Assembly (NCBI GenBank): GCA_000277445.1
Contig: AJWJ01000083.1
Span: forward strand, 1 to 60,985
Source of the DNA: Polysphondylium violaceum
Taxonomy: Eukaryota > Evosea > Eumycetozoa > Dictyosteliales > Dictyosteliaceae
Direction of reading: 5' to 3'
DNA length: 60,985 bases
Shown piece after piece: positions 11,882 through 23,471 of this stretch. Position numbers and translations under genes: made by a program. Numbering within the stretch: position 1 is the first letter of the stretch; each line of letters starts with the position of its first letter. The notes beneath the pieces are model-generated. The model was not told the DNA's origin, ran no database searches, and saw only the letters and a program-made list of their open reading frames with translations.

Positions 11882-14800
11882 ATGAAGAAATTGTGTGTTT
11901 GCATTATTTCTTCAAATGAGCAAGAGCTTAGGCCCTTGATCAACTTATTTCAAAAGGCTGGAATTACATTTAGCCCTCCAGAGCAAACTAATGACAATCT
12001 CAATGTATTTAACCAAGCAGAGTTAAAGGTTAATAATCTAAATATAAACATTATCATTAGTCTCTTTAATCAAGCAACTATGACCCCACTATTTTCTACT
12101 TTTGATCCCTGTTTAGTGATAATGACGGGAGCGTGTTCAGGAAGCAAACAAGTCACACACAAGGGGGATCTAGTTATTTGTACAGGTACGTTTGATATGA
12201 CAACAGGCACACTCACAAATAAAGGTATATTACGTACACTACAGCCAATACTTTCAAATAGTACATTCATGGATTGGTTAAGACTGCTCAGTGTGAGCGA
12301 ATTCAATAAAAAAGTAACAGATACAGTTAAACTTCAAGCTCAATTTTCTCAAACATATAAAAAACAGTGGTTATTAAGAGCATTTTATGAATATGAAGCA
12401 ATGGGACAGGTCGTCGACGAAAGCGCTATTCCAGATTGGTTGAAAAAACATGGCTTTGATATCAAAACACCTATTGCGAGTAACAAATGCGTGGAAACAA
12501 TGTTTGGAACTATAGAAGTAATTAAAAAAACTGTAGATTATCTCATTCAGTCAAGAAAATTGGATAATAGTGCCAAAATAGTTGTATCAAAAAGTACAAA
12601 GGAGGAAATAGTGAAATCAATCGATCTCTATGGAGATTATCCTATTAATGAATTTGAAAATATTAATCCTATAATTCGATTTGGTCAATATGGATACAGC
12701 AGTTCGTATGAAGCGCGCACATATGAAGATGAAAACAAACAACCACAAAGTGCTGCATTTATAGAATGTAGATCAATTAGTACAGATATTATAGCAATAG
12801 ATAGAGAATCGATACCATTGTATCGATCCACTAGCTTTAAAAATATATCTACATTATTAGTAAAAGGTGTCGTAGATTATGCTGATTCTCTACCAGATGA
12901 ATTAGATGAGGATAACTATAGAGAATACGCTAGTCAACTATCTGCATCTTTTGCTTTAGAGATTATTAAAAATTTCCATTACCCTATTCCTGATTGTAAG
13001 TAGTTTGAAAACAAGTCGAATAATTTTAACATACTAATAATTTAAATATTTAGCAACAATAAACAATTTACCAGATTTAACAGGAAAATTTATTCAGAGA
13101 ATAGATAAAGAAAACAGAGATTATAGAAATAAAATTTATGAATATTTTACTAGCGGAGGATATTCAAGAATTTGTTTATCTGGAATGGAAGGCATAGGAA
13201 AAAGTACCATAGCCAAGCATTATGGCCACTATTGTACTGATAGGTACTACAAATATATATTTTGGCTTAATGGCGATAGTCAAGCAAGCCTTGAATCAAG
13301 TTTTAAAACAATTTTTGAAAAATTACAAATTAAAACAAAAACCTCTACAACAGGAACAACAATTTCATCAAATTTATTTAAAACCGAAATAGAAAAATTG
13401 TCCACAGAAACCATACTACTTATTTATGACAATATCGACAATTTGGAATTGGTCAACATCAAACCTGTTGGAAAGAATATTAAATTATTATTTACTTCAA
13501 ACCTAAAGGAACTTAATGATGATCAAACCAAAGTAATTCCTATTGATTTCCTAAGTAGACAAGAGAGTTTAAATCTTATTAAACTATGGAATCCAAGACT
13601 AGGATCAGAATCTGATGGGGATTGTGAAGAATTGGCAAAACTATTAGGTTATCTTCCTTTGGCATTATCTCATGCAGCTGCATATATTCAAGAGGCCAAG
13701 ATAAAGATTCAAGATTATATTTTCAAATTCAACGCACACACACCTCAATTAATAGATAAACAATCTGATATTAACAAAGCAGCATTGGTATCTATATCTT
13801 TATCTATTGAACAAATCAAAGAAAAACTCTTGGAAAAGAAAATAGACATCGAAAAAGTGAATACTTTACTATCTCTTTTGGTATTTTTAAATCCTGATCA
13901 TATTAAATCATCGGTTCTAGAAATTATGATGGGAGACAAGGAAACCAATATACATGAAATTATTGGCCAATTAAATCTCTATAGCCTTGTAACATCAGAA
14001 ACCTATAATCCAGAGGAAAATAATATCTATAATATTTCAATTCATAGAATTGTCCAAAGAACTTGTCTTTTATATATGGATCAAGAAACCAAAGTAAAGA
14101 ATTTAAATGTTATTCATAGTGAAATACAAAAATATCTATCTAAAAATTCAAACGACAAACAGGTGATAGAATCTGATGATTTACAAATTATTTATTCAAA
14201 TATTCTAAACATGATTTCGCATTTATCAAATATAAGCAATATTATAGAATCCCTTGATTCACAACAAATAGATTTTGGCCACAACTTGCTCTATTATCAA
14301 ATTTTAATGTTTGCAGAGAATATTACAAGTTCAATCATGGAGAGTATAAACTATTTAGAGTTAATTAAATCTTTGGTTCAGCAGAGGAAAGAAACTTGGG
14401 AACCAAACTTGGTTGACAAATTAAAAGATTTAATTTCAAATTCTGGTTTATTAGAGAGCAATGATTTAAAAATATCAATATTTATAGATATACTACTCAA
14501 ACTAATATCTGATAGTGATATTAAAAGTGAAAAGACCAGCAGAGTAGAACAAATAATCACTTTAATTTCAACTTTATTCAAGAAATTTGATAACCAATCA
14601 ATTAGTAGCTCATTGGACATACAATTCTACTCGGGACTATCAACAGAAAAGATTAAACTTATCAACCAAACTTTATCAATAGATTTACAATTTAATTCAG
14701 TATATATTTTAACAATTTTAAAAGATTTCATCATTGGTTTAAAATCAACTTCAGAACAAGAATTTCAATCCATCATTGAAACAATATTATCATTTTATTT

Positions 14801-17800
14801 TAAAGATATAAAATTCAATGTTGTCACTATTATCATCACCTCTCTTCAAAATAGTGCAATTAGTAAATATGACTTAAGTGGTCAGCAAATCTTGGAAATT
14901 CTCCAGCACACAAAAGAATTAACAACAACTAAATGTTCCAAAGAAGATATCAGAAACTTAATTACAGAAATCTCTAATCTTTATCCAACTATAAAAAATC
15001 AAAGTAAAATTATCAAAACTCTTGGCAACATAAAATTGTTTGTAACAAACAAAATGAACTCCAATGAAAAAATTTCAATTATTTCAACTTTATCAAGATT
15101 GACCACAAAATATTTATTTAACGATCAAACTAGTTCAAATTGGATTATACTTTGCCAATCTTTAGTTGATACTGAATCAATGTCTATTCAAGATATCACC
15201 CAAATTCTTACCGAGATGTCACACTTTATTCATGAAAATCCTTTGGAACTTGACAGATATAAAGATATAATAGAGAAATCTAAATCATTACAATACAAGG
15301 ATCCAAGTATTACAAATCAATTAAAAATTATACATGAACTTTCAATTGTTTGTCAGGGTACTACCTTTGAAAAATTTATTGAAATCTATTCAACCATTAG
15401 TTCAACCATTGATATAAACAATACTATAAAAAGAGTTTTGGTATTTTTTCAATCAATAGAAACTCTTATACATTTGGACCAAGAAGAAATTAAAGTGGCC
15501 ATTACATATACAAAAGAATTAATCCAAGAGAATATGACTAAAAAAGATATTTTGAATATTCTATACGCAGTAACTAAATATATCTTTCTTGCCAAAGGTC
15601 GGGATCATTATGATACCATGGTTTATTTAACAAAAACATTATTAAATTGTAAAAGAACCAACGATAATATTGCAATTCGTATCCCAGAAATTGTAAAAAA
15701 ACTCTTTCCAATCATTCTTGGCTCTGAATTAAGCAAAGATCAAATTACTTTAATCAATGATGGGTTGAGAAAGGATATCGATAACATGGAATTAAACGAA
15801 GCAATCAAGTCTATTATTGACTCTGTGGCCTTGATTGAAAAATCTAAACCAAATTTTAAAGATAGTATTAAAGATAGAATTAAAAATCAACTTGAACCTT
15901 TACAGCTTGAAGAAATTATCAACCAAATAGGGCAATTAAAATTTAAAAAAAAGTACGATGATGAGGAAATAGAAAATAGCTATAAACTTTTGGTATTTAC
16001 CTCGACAATTAATCGTTATAATCTAAAGTGTGACCAGATTGTAAAAATTTTAAAACATATTCACAACTTGAATGAATATCAATGCACCATTTTAATATTC
16101 TACTATATTGGCCAATCTCATGTTGAATACAATCTAACTGAAACTGATCTCGCTCTTGAATATGCTATTAAAATAGACTCACTTTTGAAGAAAGAAGGAA
16201 TTCTTGTTGGCAGAATATATCAAGTTTTGGCCACAATCTTTCCAATTTCCAAAGAGTGGTTCAACTTTAAAGAACTACTAGACCAAACAACAGAAATAAT
16301 TGCTAGTACTTTTAAAATTATAGATGATAGAGATGTTAAAGAGGTATTGATGTTTTTAATCTCCAATCAAAAGAACTATCCAATGGAGCACAATGATATG
16401 ATTTCAATTATAAAATCAATCCACTCTACCACTCAAGGGAAAATGTACTTTTATGAATTTTCTTTTATCATTGAAGCTTTTACATTTAGTATTTGTAAAA
16501 TGGGTTTAAAGGTGATAAACATTGATCAAATATTAACAGTGATTTCAGGCTGCTCCCCTGTTCTAGATTCAGAAACATTTTCAGAATTCTTTATTAAATC
16601 AATGGCTTCAAATATCAATCAATTTGACAATCAAGAGAAATGGGCAAGTTTAAAAGAGAACATTATAAAATTCAAGGATTATTTGCTTTATGATATTCCC
16701 CAAGACAAACCAAATTTACAAAAAGTAGACAAGATAACCAAACAAGAAGATCTAGATAGTCTCCAAGCCATTATTGAAATTTATAAATATGATTTATCAA
16801 AAGTAGACGACATAATTATCAGACACACCAACTCATTATTTCAAAAAATGAAAGATGATAGAAATATAAAGATTGGTGAAATTATCAAATCAATTGAAAT
16901 GATTATAGATAAATACAAGTTGGAACCTGATCCATTAAAAAATATAATTGAATACGCTAATTGGTTTGTTGACTCCAAATTTAATTTCCAATATTTACTC
17001 TACTTGATAGAGAAAATTACAAACATCTATCAACATGGCATCCAACAAAAATATTTAAAATCTCATATTTCGCAGATTATTGAGCCAGTTAAACAATTGG
17101 TTAGTGATAAAATGAATGGGAAAGATAAATGTGATTTATTATTATCCATTTCAAATATTTTCCAACAATATCAACTAAAACCTAATCAAATCTCCGATAT
17201 TATCAAGCAAACAAAATCATTGGTTGGCTATAAAATGCAAGGCAATGATGTTGGCTTTGTCATATCCATTATAGCAACGTATATTTACCAGAATAAAATG
17301 AAAAAGGAAACCATTCAAGAATTTATTAAATTGACTCTTTATCTAACAGAATCCAAGAAAATGAAACACAAACAAATTCTTGAAGTGTTTTCTAGTCTGT
17401 TGGCCAATGGAACCAAATATCCTCTTGATAAAGATTTTATAAACAAGGCTCATAATAATATTCATTACTTTCCTTTGTCTCAACTACTTGATTACTATTA
17501 TCACAATCCTATATTCTTTAAACAAAATCTCAATCATGTACTCTCAGTTATCTTGTCAGATACCACAAGCCAAGATGTATCAAATATATTTGTTTTCCTC
17601 AGAAATATAAGTTCAGAAAAGAGAAACTTTATTCTACTGCAACTCTTTAGAGAATATCAATTTAAAGAAATTAAAGAGGTAATGAATAACAAAAATAACT
17701 TGAATTTAGAATTTGATGGATGTCCGGATAATAGTGATAGCTATGAATTTAACCTTACCATCGACAAAAAAGAAGATATATTGTCTATTCAAAATGAAAA

Positions 17801-18383
17801 TGATAAGCAATTGTTTTCTATATTTTTATACAACCAAACTGGACAATCTATTGCCGACAAACTTGTTGATTTGGTTAAACATTTTGAAATTAAAGGTATT
17901 GATATTCTCTTTATCACTAGACAAATATCTATGAACCTTTATCAAAACCAAGGCCTATTTTATCAATCACTTAAGAAAATGTCAGCATTGATATCAAATA
18001 GTAAAAATATCTATCTTGTACACCAATCACTATCCCAATGCAACATTGATGAACAGTTGAATGGTATTTTAAAGGCATTAGAAAAACTTTATTTATTTAG
18101 AAATGAAAAGTTTTGTTGCTGTTACCATGTATCAAATCTAATTCAACGTCTACAATTTTATGATTTTAAAATCAAAAACTTTATTCCAATTTTAAATCTT
18201 TTACTCGATAATTTAAATCCACCAAACACCTCACCAGACTCATCTCTTTCATCACTTTCATCTTTTTCATCTTTATCTTTATCTTTATCATTATCCATTG
18301 ATTTATCAAATGAATTCAATTGGATAAAGGATGTAACATTAAATTTATTTGACCCAAAGTCAAATTTTAATTCAAATATTTAA
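11882..18383 (+). CDS. NLR-like STAND protein: PNP/nucleosidase domain + NB-ARC + helical repeats
   Basis: Two exons, 11882-12995 and 13054-18383 (GT-AG, phase kept), encode 2147 residues. Residues 1-370 resemble the PNP_UDP_1 nucleoside phosphorylase/nucleosidase fold: VIMTGACSGS...KGDLVICTG (about 79-102), IASNKCVET, a motif IDRES matching the nucleosidase VEME region with its Glu kept, and LLVKGVVDYAD (about 326-336) with the conserved Asp. NB-ARC follows: Walker A GMEGIGKST (about 414-422), Walker B ILLIYDNID (about 493-501), sensor-like LLFTSN (about 516), GYLPLAL (about 570) and an MHD-like IHRIVQ (about 700). The rest, about 720-2147, is helical and carries a degenerate unit near 45 residues with pattern L..dqI..Il..i..l. 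The C-end is Ser/Leu-rich. Known biology: the same order occurs in fungal NLR-like incompatibility and immunity proteins, where repeats sense and the N-domain acts. A nucleoside- or nucleotide-cleaving immune effector is inferred, not shown. Confidence 0.8.
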
Positions 18384-18432
18384 ATAAATAATCAAAACTA
18401 TTACTATCAAATGAATATATTTACAAAACTAA

Positions 18433-19979
18433 TTAATCAGTTTTTTGAACTTTATTTGTATCACTATTATCATTATTAAATGAAAAATCTAACGATGCTT
18501 CTGCTTTTCTTTTTTTTAATCTATAACTATGAGACTTTGAATCAATATGTGCTTTCCATTCATGTTCACCATTTAACTCTTTATCACACTCTATACATTT
18601 ATATTTTTTCCATTCTTTAATAGTTGGAAACTCTGTATCCATACTATTATTATTATTATTATTACTTTGATCAATACTATTAATATTTAACCCTGTCAAC
18701 TTTAAATCCAATTTAAATTGTTCAACCAACTCTTTGCTTGGGTTAAGAACCTTTGCACTCCAATCATTTAAATTCAAGGTATCTAAATGTAACATGTCCA
18801 ATCGATTTTGAGATAACTTTTGAATCCAATTTGATTGTTTGTGTGCATATCTCTTGGTATGTGACTTTACCAACAAAATACCTGTTTTTAATTCCTTTTC
18901 TAGATTCTTTTTTAAACTATCAATCTTTTTAGTCACCTTTTTAAATTCGTATATCTTGTGTGGTGGCAATTGTAGTGAACCACTGGTATTACTATTGTTT
19001 GTTAAATTTTCTTTATATGTTGATATTTCCAAATGCAGTTGATTATATGTGCTCTCTAATGAAGGCATCTGTTTGTCATAATCCAATTTTAGTTTATAGT
19101 ATGGATAGAGCTCCTTGATGCCAATGGATTGGCAAACACCTTTTGTGAAATTTTCAGTTTTCTCAACTGTCATTGAGGGATGGCTGAAAAGTGATGTAAT
19201 CTCTTGAATCATACCTCTTTCAATCATTTTATCTACACGTTGATTTAATCTTTCCTCCATCACCTTTGCATCACTGCATTTCAACCAAATCAAACATGAA
19301 CGATATCTGAGATCCTTTTTATCTGTTTGTTGATTTTTATAAATTTCACTTTGTCTCTTGCCAGTAGTGTAAAAAATACTTAGGCTTCTCTTTATCTTTC
19401 TAAAATCGTTTTTGTGAATCTTTTCTGCTGAAACGGGATCAATTTCTTTTAATTTCTCATATGAATACAACTCTGTGTTGATATCTTCTTCTTCTTCCTC
19501 CTCCTTTCCCTCCTGTTGTTTGGGTTCTTCTAAATTATCATAACTAATAATTGAATTTGACCATATCATTGATGTTGTATAGTAATGTGTTCCTCCTACT
19601 ACAATTGGTAATTTACCTCTACTAATGATATCGTCAATCTAGATATTCAATAATTAGTATTTATCAATATATATCTCTCTATTTTCTCTCTATAATATAA
19701 TTTAAACAAATTTCATACAATTGGTATAACTTGTAATGTATATTGACCAACATTAAAATCCAATGTTTCTAAATCTAAAAAACTTAACATATGGTGGGGG
19801 ATACCTTGCATCTCCTCTCTAGTAACTTTATTTGTTGTGATTTCAGCCACATCTCTATACATTTGCATAGAATCTGAACTAATAACCTCTCCATCGAACT
19901 GTTGAGCTAGCTCTATTGCCAACTGTGATTTACCAACACCTGTCGTCCCTAACACAAACACTACTAATCCTTCTTTCAT
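18433..19979 (-). CDS. tRNA dimethylallyltransferase (MiaA/Mod5/TRIT1 family)
   Basis: Transfers a dimethylallyl group from DMAPP to N6 of A37 in tRNAs that read codons starting with U. Exons in coding order are 19979-19719 and 19638-18433, giving 488 residues. Seen: P-loop GTTGVGKSQLA near the N-end, SSDSMQMYRD, GIPHHML, DFNVGQY, and GGTHYYTT just after the intron. A C-terminal C2H2 (matrin-type) zinc finger, CIECDKELNGEHEWKAHIDS, is typical of eukaryotic TRIT1/Mod5 and absent from bacterial MiaA. Length is close to human TRIT1. Dictyostelids have several IPT genes, including one for the cytokinin discadenine; the zinc finger favours the tRNA-modifying type. The gene converges with the STAND gene, with 49 bases between stop codons. 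Confidence 0.9.
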
Positions 19980-20340
19980 TCTATTATGTATATCTGTAGT
20001 GTGTCAATATGTGTATAGTATTTATATAATTTTCATATGACCAAATATTTAGATATATTAAATCAGGGTGATCTCACACATCTATTAATTTTTGTAAAAA
20101 TTTGGGAAAAATACAGAGTCGAAAAAAAAAAACTTTGACATTCTCTCCTCACTAAACTGTGAGAAATCATTTGTATCGTTACGTTTTTTCGGTGTTTTTA
20201 AAAATTTTATTTTTTTTGATTTTTTTTTTGAAAAAAATTTTTATCAATTTTTTTTGCGATGGGGCACATGCGCGCGGCAAGCGGCTCACAAAACTACAGT
20301 TGAGAATCAATCTACCTTTTTCTCTAAGTCTACACTCAAA
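19980..20340. promoter_or_regulatory. Divergent promoter region of the IPTase and rps14 genes
   Basis: 361 bases of A/T-rich DNA with long T and A tracts (20102-20255), followed by a sharp GC-rich patch at about 20256-20285 that contains CATGCGCGCG (20268-20277), 64 bases before the rps14 ATG. The GC block after a T tract looks like a core promoter element for the ribosomal protein gene. The same 10-mer occurs inverted at 59248-59257. Confidence 0.4.
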
Positions 20341-21155
20341 ATGGTATGTATAGGAGAGAATATATGTCATTTTTGTGTGATGCGTTATCTTTGTTGGAAT
20401 GTGTATAGCATCAAGCATTGGTACAGGGGTGTTGAGTTCAATGATTGATTGATGACAATCAGACAGAATCTATCAAGGCACACAGACACAGATGCATATT
20501 ATCACACAAGATGATTCATGATTATGAGATGAGAACATAGAAATTGACATAAAATTACTATATAGTCAGGAAAGAAAGAAGTTAAGGCCCCTAAACCAGT
20601 TGAAAACATCGCTGCCAGAATTGGTGCTGGTCCAAATGAATTAGTCTTTGGTGTTGCCCACATTTTCGCCTCCTTCAACGATACCTTCGTCGTAAGTATT
20701 ATAAGTCACAAAACAGGTGTAACCGAATCTAACAGATCACGTATTATAGCACATTACCGATCTTTCTAGCAAAGAAACCATCGTTCGTGTTACTGGTGGT
20801 ATGAAAGTTAAAACCGATCGTGATGAATCATCACCATACGCTGCTACCATGGCTGCTCAAGATGTTGCTGCCAGATGCAAAGAACTCGGTGTCACTGCCC
20901 TCCACATTAAATTAAGAGCCACCGGTGGTAACGGTTCCAAGACCCCAGGTCCAGGTGCCCAATCTGCCCTCAGAGCCCTTGCTCGTTCAGGTATGAGAAT
21001 TGGTCGTATTGAAGATGTTACCCCAATCCCAACTGATTCCACCCGTAGAAAGAATGGTATGTTTTATTTTCTCTTCTTATGTCACATGATCAATTTCAAA
21101 AACTAACCACATAACCAATTTCAATAATATAGGTCACAGAGGTAGAAGACTTTAA
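20341..21155 (+). CDS. rps14: 40S ribosomal protein S14 (uS11)
   Basis: Component of the small-subunit platform near the mRNA exit. Proposed exons are 20341-20343 (the start codon alone), 20566-20691, 20750-21056 and 21133-21155, giving 152 residues (human protein 151). Seen: [22 protein letters not shown] across intron 2, [62 protein letters not shown], and a C-terminal GHRGRRL from the last small exon. Intron 1 is 222 bases and less AT-rich than the other introns. Codon use is strongly optimised (CCA, GGT, GCC), as expected for a highly expressed gene. The exon 2 acceptor was chosen as ATAG/TCAGG because the next AG (GTCAG) breaks the frame with an ATG-only first exon. Confidence 0.92.
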
Positions 21156-21891
21156 GCTTTTTTACTTTCACGGTATATTTTAGGTCTCAACCGATAATAG
21201 ATTCGTTGCAGACATTTAAAGTTGCAGCTCATCAAGGATTAAAACCTCTTGTTGAACAAAATCTATTATTCCTCCAAATAAAAACTTTTCTAACAAAAAA
21301 TTTAAATATTGTACTTTTCTTGTTTTTTATTATTCATTTTCTAGACAAGATGAAAGATAAGCTTTGTAAATATCCAGGTACATCTACGTTTCCACAATCA
21401 TGATAATTTTTATTTTTTAGTTGTTTGTTTGGTCCATGGTATTGAGGATTATAATAATGACAGTTGAGAATAACACCATTCAATTTAGTTAGATCAAATT
21501 CTGAAATCTTGTTCTCAAAGAGTTTAAATCTTGTTATAAAACAAAAATAAAACAGTTCCCAAGGGTTTTTCTTTGACGTAGAATTATGTAAGAATTGCTG
21601 TAAGGGGAACTTAATTGTGTTTACACATCTTAAAGATTTGAAATAATCCTTTTTAGGTTGCTGGGATCTAATGTAGAACTTTTTTTTATGGGCTGAAAAA
21701 ACCATGATGCCTTTCATGAAAAAATCAAAACAATACAATAGTTAATAATAATTTTTAAAGAATAATAGTTAAATTGAAAAAAATCAAGAACATTACTACT
21801 TCGAACGACACACCATTGACAACGGACTTTCTGATCATTAAATAAATAAAAAGCAATTTTAATTAATAAATATATAAAATAATAATAATAT
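21156..21891. other. Spacer with an unassigned open frame on the minus strand
   Basis: 736 bases between rps14 and the PB1-UBA gene. The part 21420-21715 is less AT-rich than normal spacer and carries a minus-strand open frame, listed separately. The remainder is A/T-rich and should hold the rps14 terminator and the PB1-UBA 3' end. No RNA gene was recognised. Confidence 0.35.
21334..21738 (-). pseudogene. Unassigned open frame, possible gene remnant
   Basis: An uninterrupted frame of about 134 codons, read on the minus strand, whose first in-frame ATG lies near the 21738 end. The peptide is basic and aromatic-rich, with segments such as FSAHKKKFYIRSQQPKKD and KLNGVILNCHYYNPQYHGPN. It does not match a family I recognise. 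No signal peptide, intron or partner exon is evident. It could be a remnant of a degraded DNA element or host gene, a poorly conserved small gene, or chance. Composition differs from the A/T spacer on both sides, which is the only support. Confidence 0.25.
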
Positions 21892-23471
21892 TTATTGAAC
21901 ATTCAAGAAAATGTCTTCAAAGTTTGGATTGTTTTCATAGAGTTCTTTAGCCTTTTCTTCGGATACTTGAAGAGCTTCTCTGATAAAACTAATTTTGTTA
22001 TCATAGGCTTCTTTATCAATTTGTTTCTTTTCAATTACATTGGCAGCTGGAGCGGCTGGTGTTGGTTGTGTTGGTGAGGGTATCATTGCAGGGGGTGGCA
22101 ATGGTGAAAGAGTGTTGGTGTTGATGATTGGTTGTTGAGGAAGTGGAGGTGGGGTTGATGGGATAAATGGAGGTGTTTGAATTGATGATGGGGGTGGTGG
22201 TAAATTGTGTGGTTGGATATAAGAGTATGGTGATGTTGGTGTGGTTTGAGAGTAATTGGTTGGTGGTGAAATAGCAGTAGATTGAGATGGTGATGTACCA
22301 GATGGGAAAATTGGTGCTGATCCAGTTCCAAGTGTATTGTTGTTGCTACTATTATTATTGTCGTGGTTATGTGATTTATTATTATTTGAAGAAAACATTG
22401 TATTAAATATTTTAAATGGAATTTGAGTAATGTTTTGTGGATTCAAAGATGATCGTTTGTTTGTATCCATAGGTGAAGGTGGTCTATTATTTAAACTATT
22501 ATTGTTATTGTTATTACTATTTGAAGTAGCGGCTGATGTTAAAGAAGAGGATGAAGTATTATTTGGTAAAGTTAATAAAGAAGGAGGATTTGTTGTGGTT
22601 GTAGTTGTAGTTGTATTGTTATTATTATTGTTATTGTTATTATTACTATTGTTTGATGGTAAAGTTAATGAAGAACTTGTAGATGTAGATGTAGAGTTTG
22701 TTTGATCATCATCACCATATGGCTTTACAATTTCAAATGAAATGGTAGATGAAAAGCTATTATTACAGGATTCTGAACTTGATGTTGAAATAGTTACTTG
22801 ATTGTTGTTGTTATCATTTTCTAAATTTGTATTTTTTAATTGAGTCACCAAAGAATCAGTAGAGGCTGTATTAAATGTATTTGTAGTGGGATGGGAAATA
22901 GAAGAGGCTGATGGTTGATTTCTTAATGCATTACCAGCAGTTTGGATAATTGATGTCATTAAAGAGGGATTAGAGGCTAAATTATTTATAATTTGTGGAA
23001 TCATTTGTTGAATTATTTGATTTGATAGCAAAGATACAAATAGTGAGTCTAAATTACTATTTGGTAGTTGTTGTTGTTGTGGTTGCTTTGATTGTGATGA
23101 TTGATTATTGTTTACATTTTTTGTTTGATTATCTGTTTTTCCTTGATAAAATTGTTTGTTTCTATTAATACTATGAAAGAAAAGAAAAGTAAAAGAAAAT
23201 ACATACTTGAAATTACAACTCTTAGAATATTAAATTTACCCTCGTCTATCAAAGAGAGAGCTTCAAATAGATCATCTTCTTCGGCCAATGTGATACTATC
23301 ACCAGCATCATCGGTATAGGTTATAGAGATAGGAGCATCTTGATCAATTTTATAAATATCTTTGACTTTGAAAAGAAACTCTGAAAAATCGTTTTGTTTG
23401 AAATTAAAAGAGAAACGTCTAATATCTCCTTCAAAGTTACTTTTTATGTCTATATATATATCATTTGGCAT
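21892..23471 (-). CDS. PB1-domain protein with C-terminal UBA-like domain
   Basis: Exons in coding order are 23471 to about 23203 and about 23170 to 21892, giving 515 residues. The intron donor has two candidates four bases apart; the second (GTATTT) keeps the frame. N-terminal PB1 fold: basic IRRFSFNFK and an acidic OPCA motif YTDDAGDSITLAEEDDLFEA, so it can offer both PB1 faces. The middle is low complexity (Gln, Asn, Ser, Thr, then Pro-rich), with a hydrophobic helix LSNQIIQQMIPQIINNL just after the PB1 domain. The last 35 residues (SFIREALQVSEEKAKELYENN...) look like a UBA domain. PB1 plus UBA recalls the autophagy receptors p62/NBR1, but no ZZ zinc finger is present; TFG is another PB1 protein with a Pro/Gln-rich middle. 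Function as a ubiquitin-binding scaffold is inferred. Confidence 0.72.
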
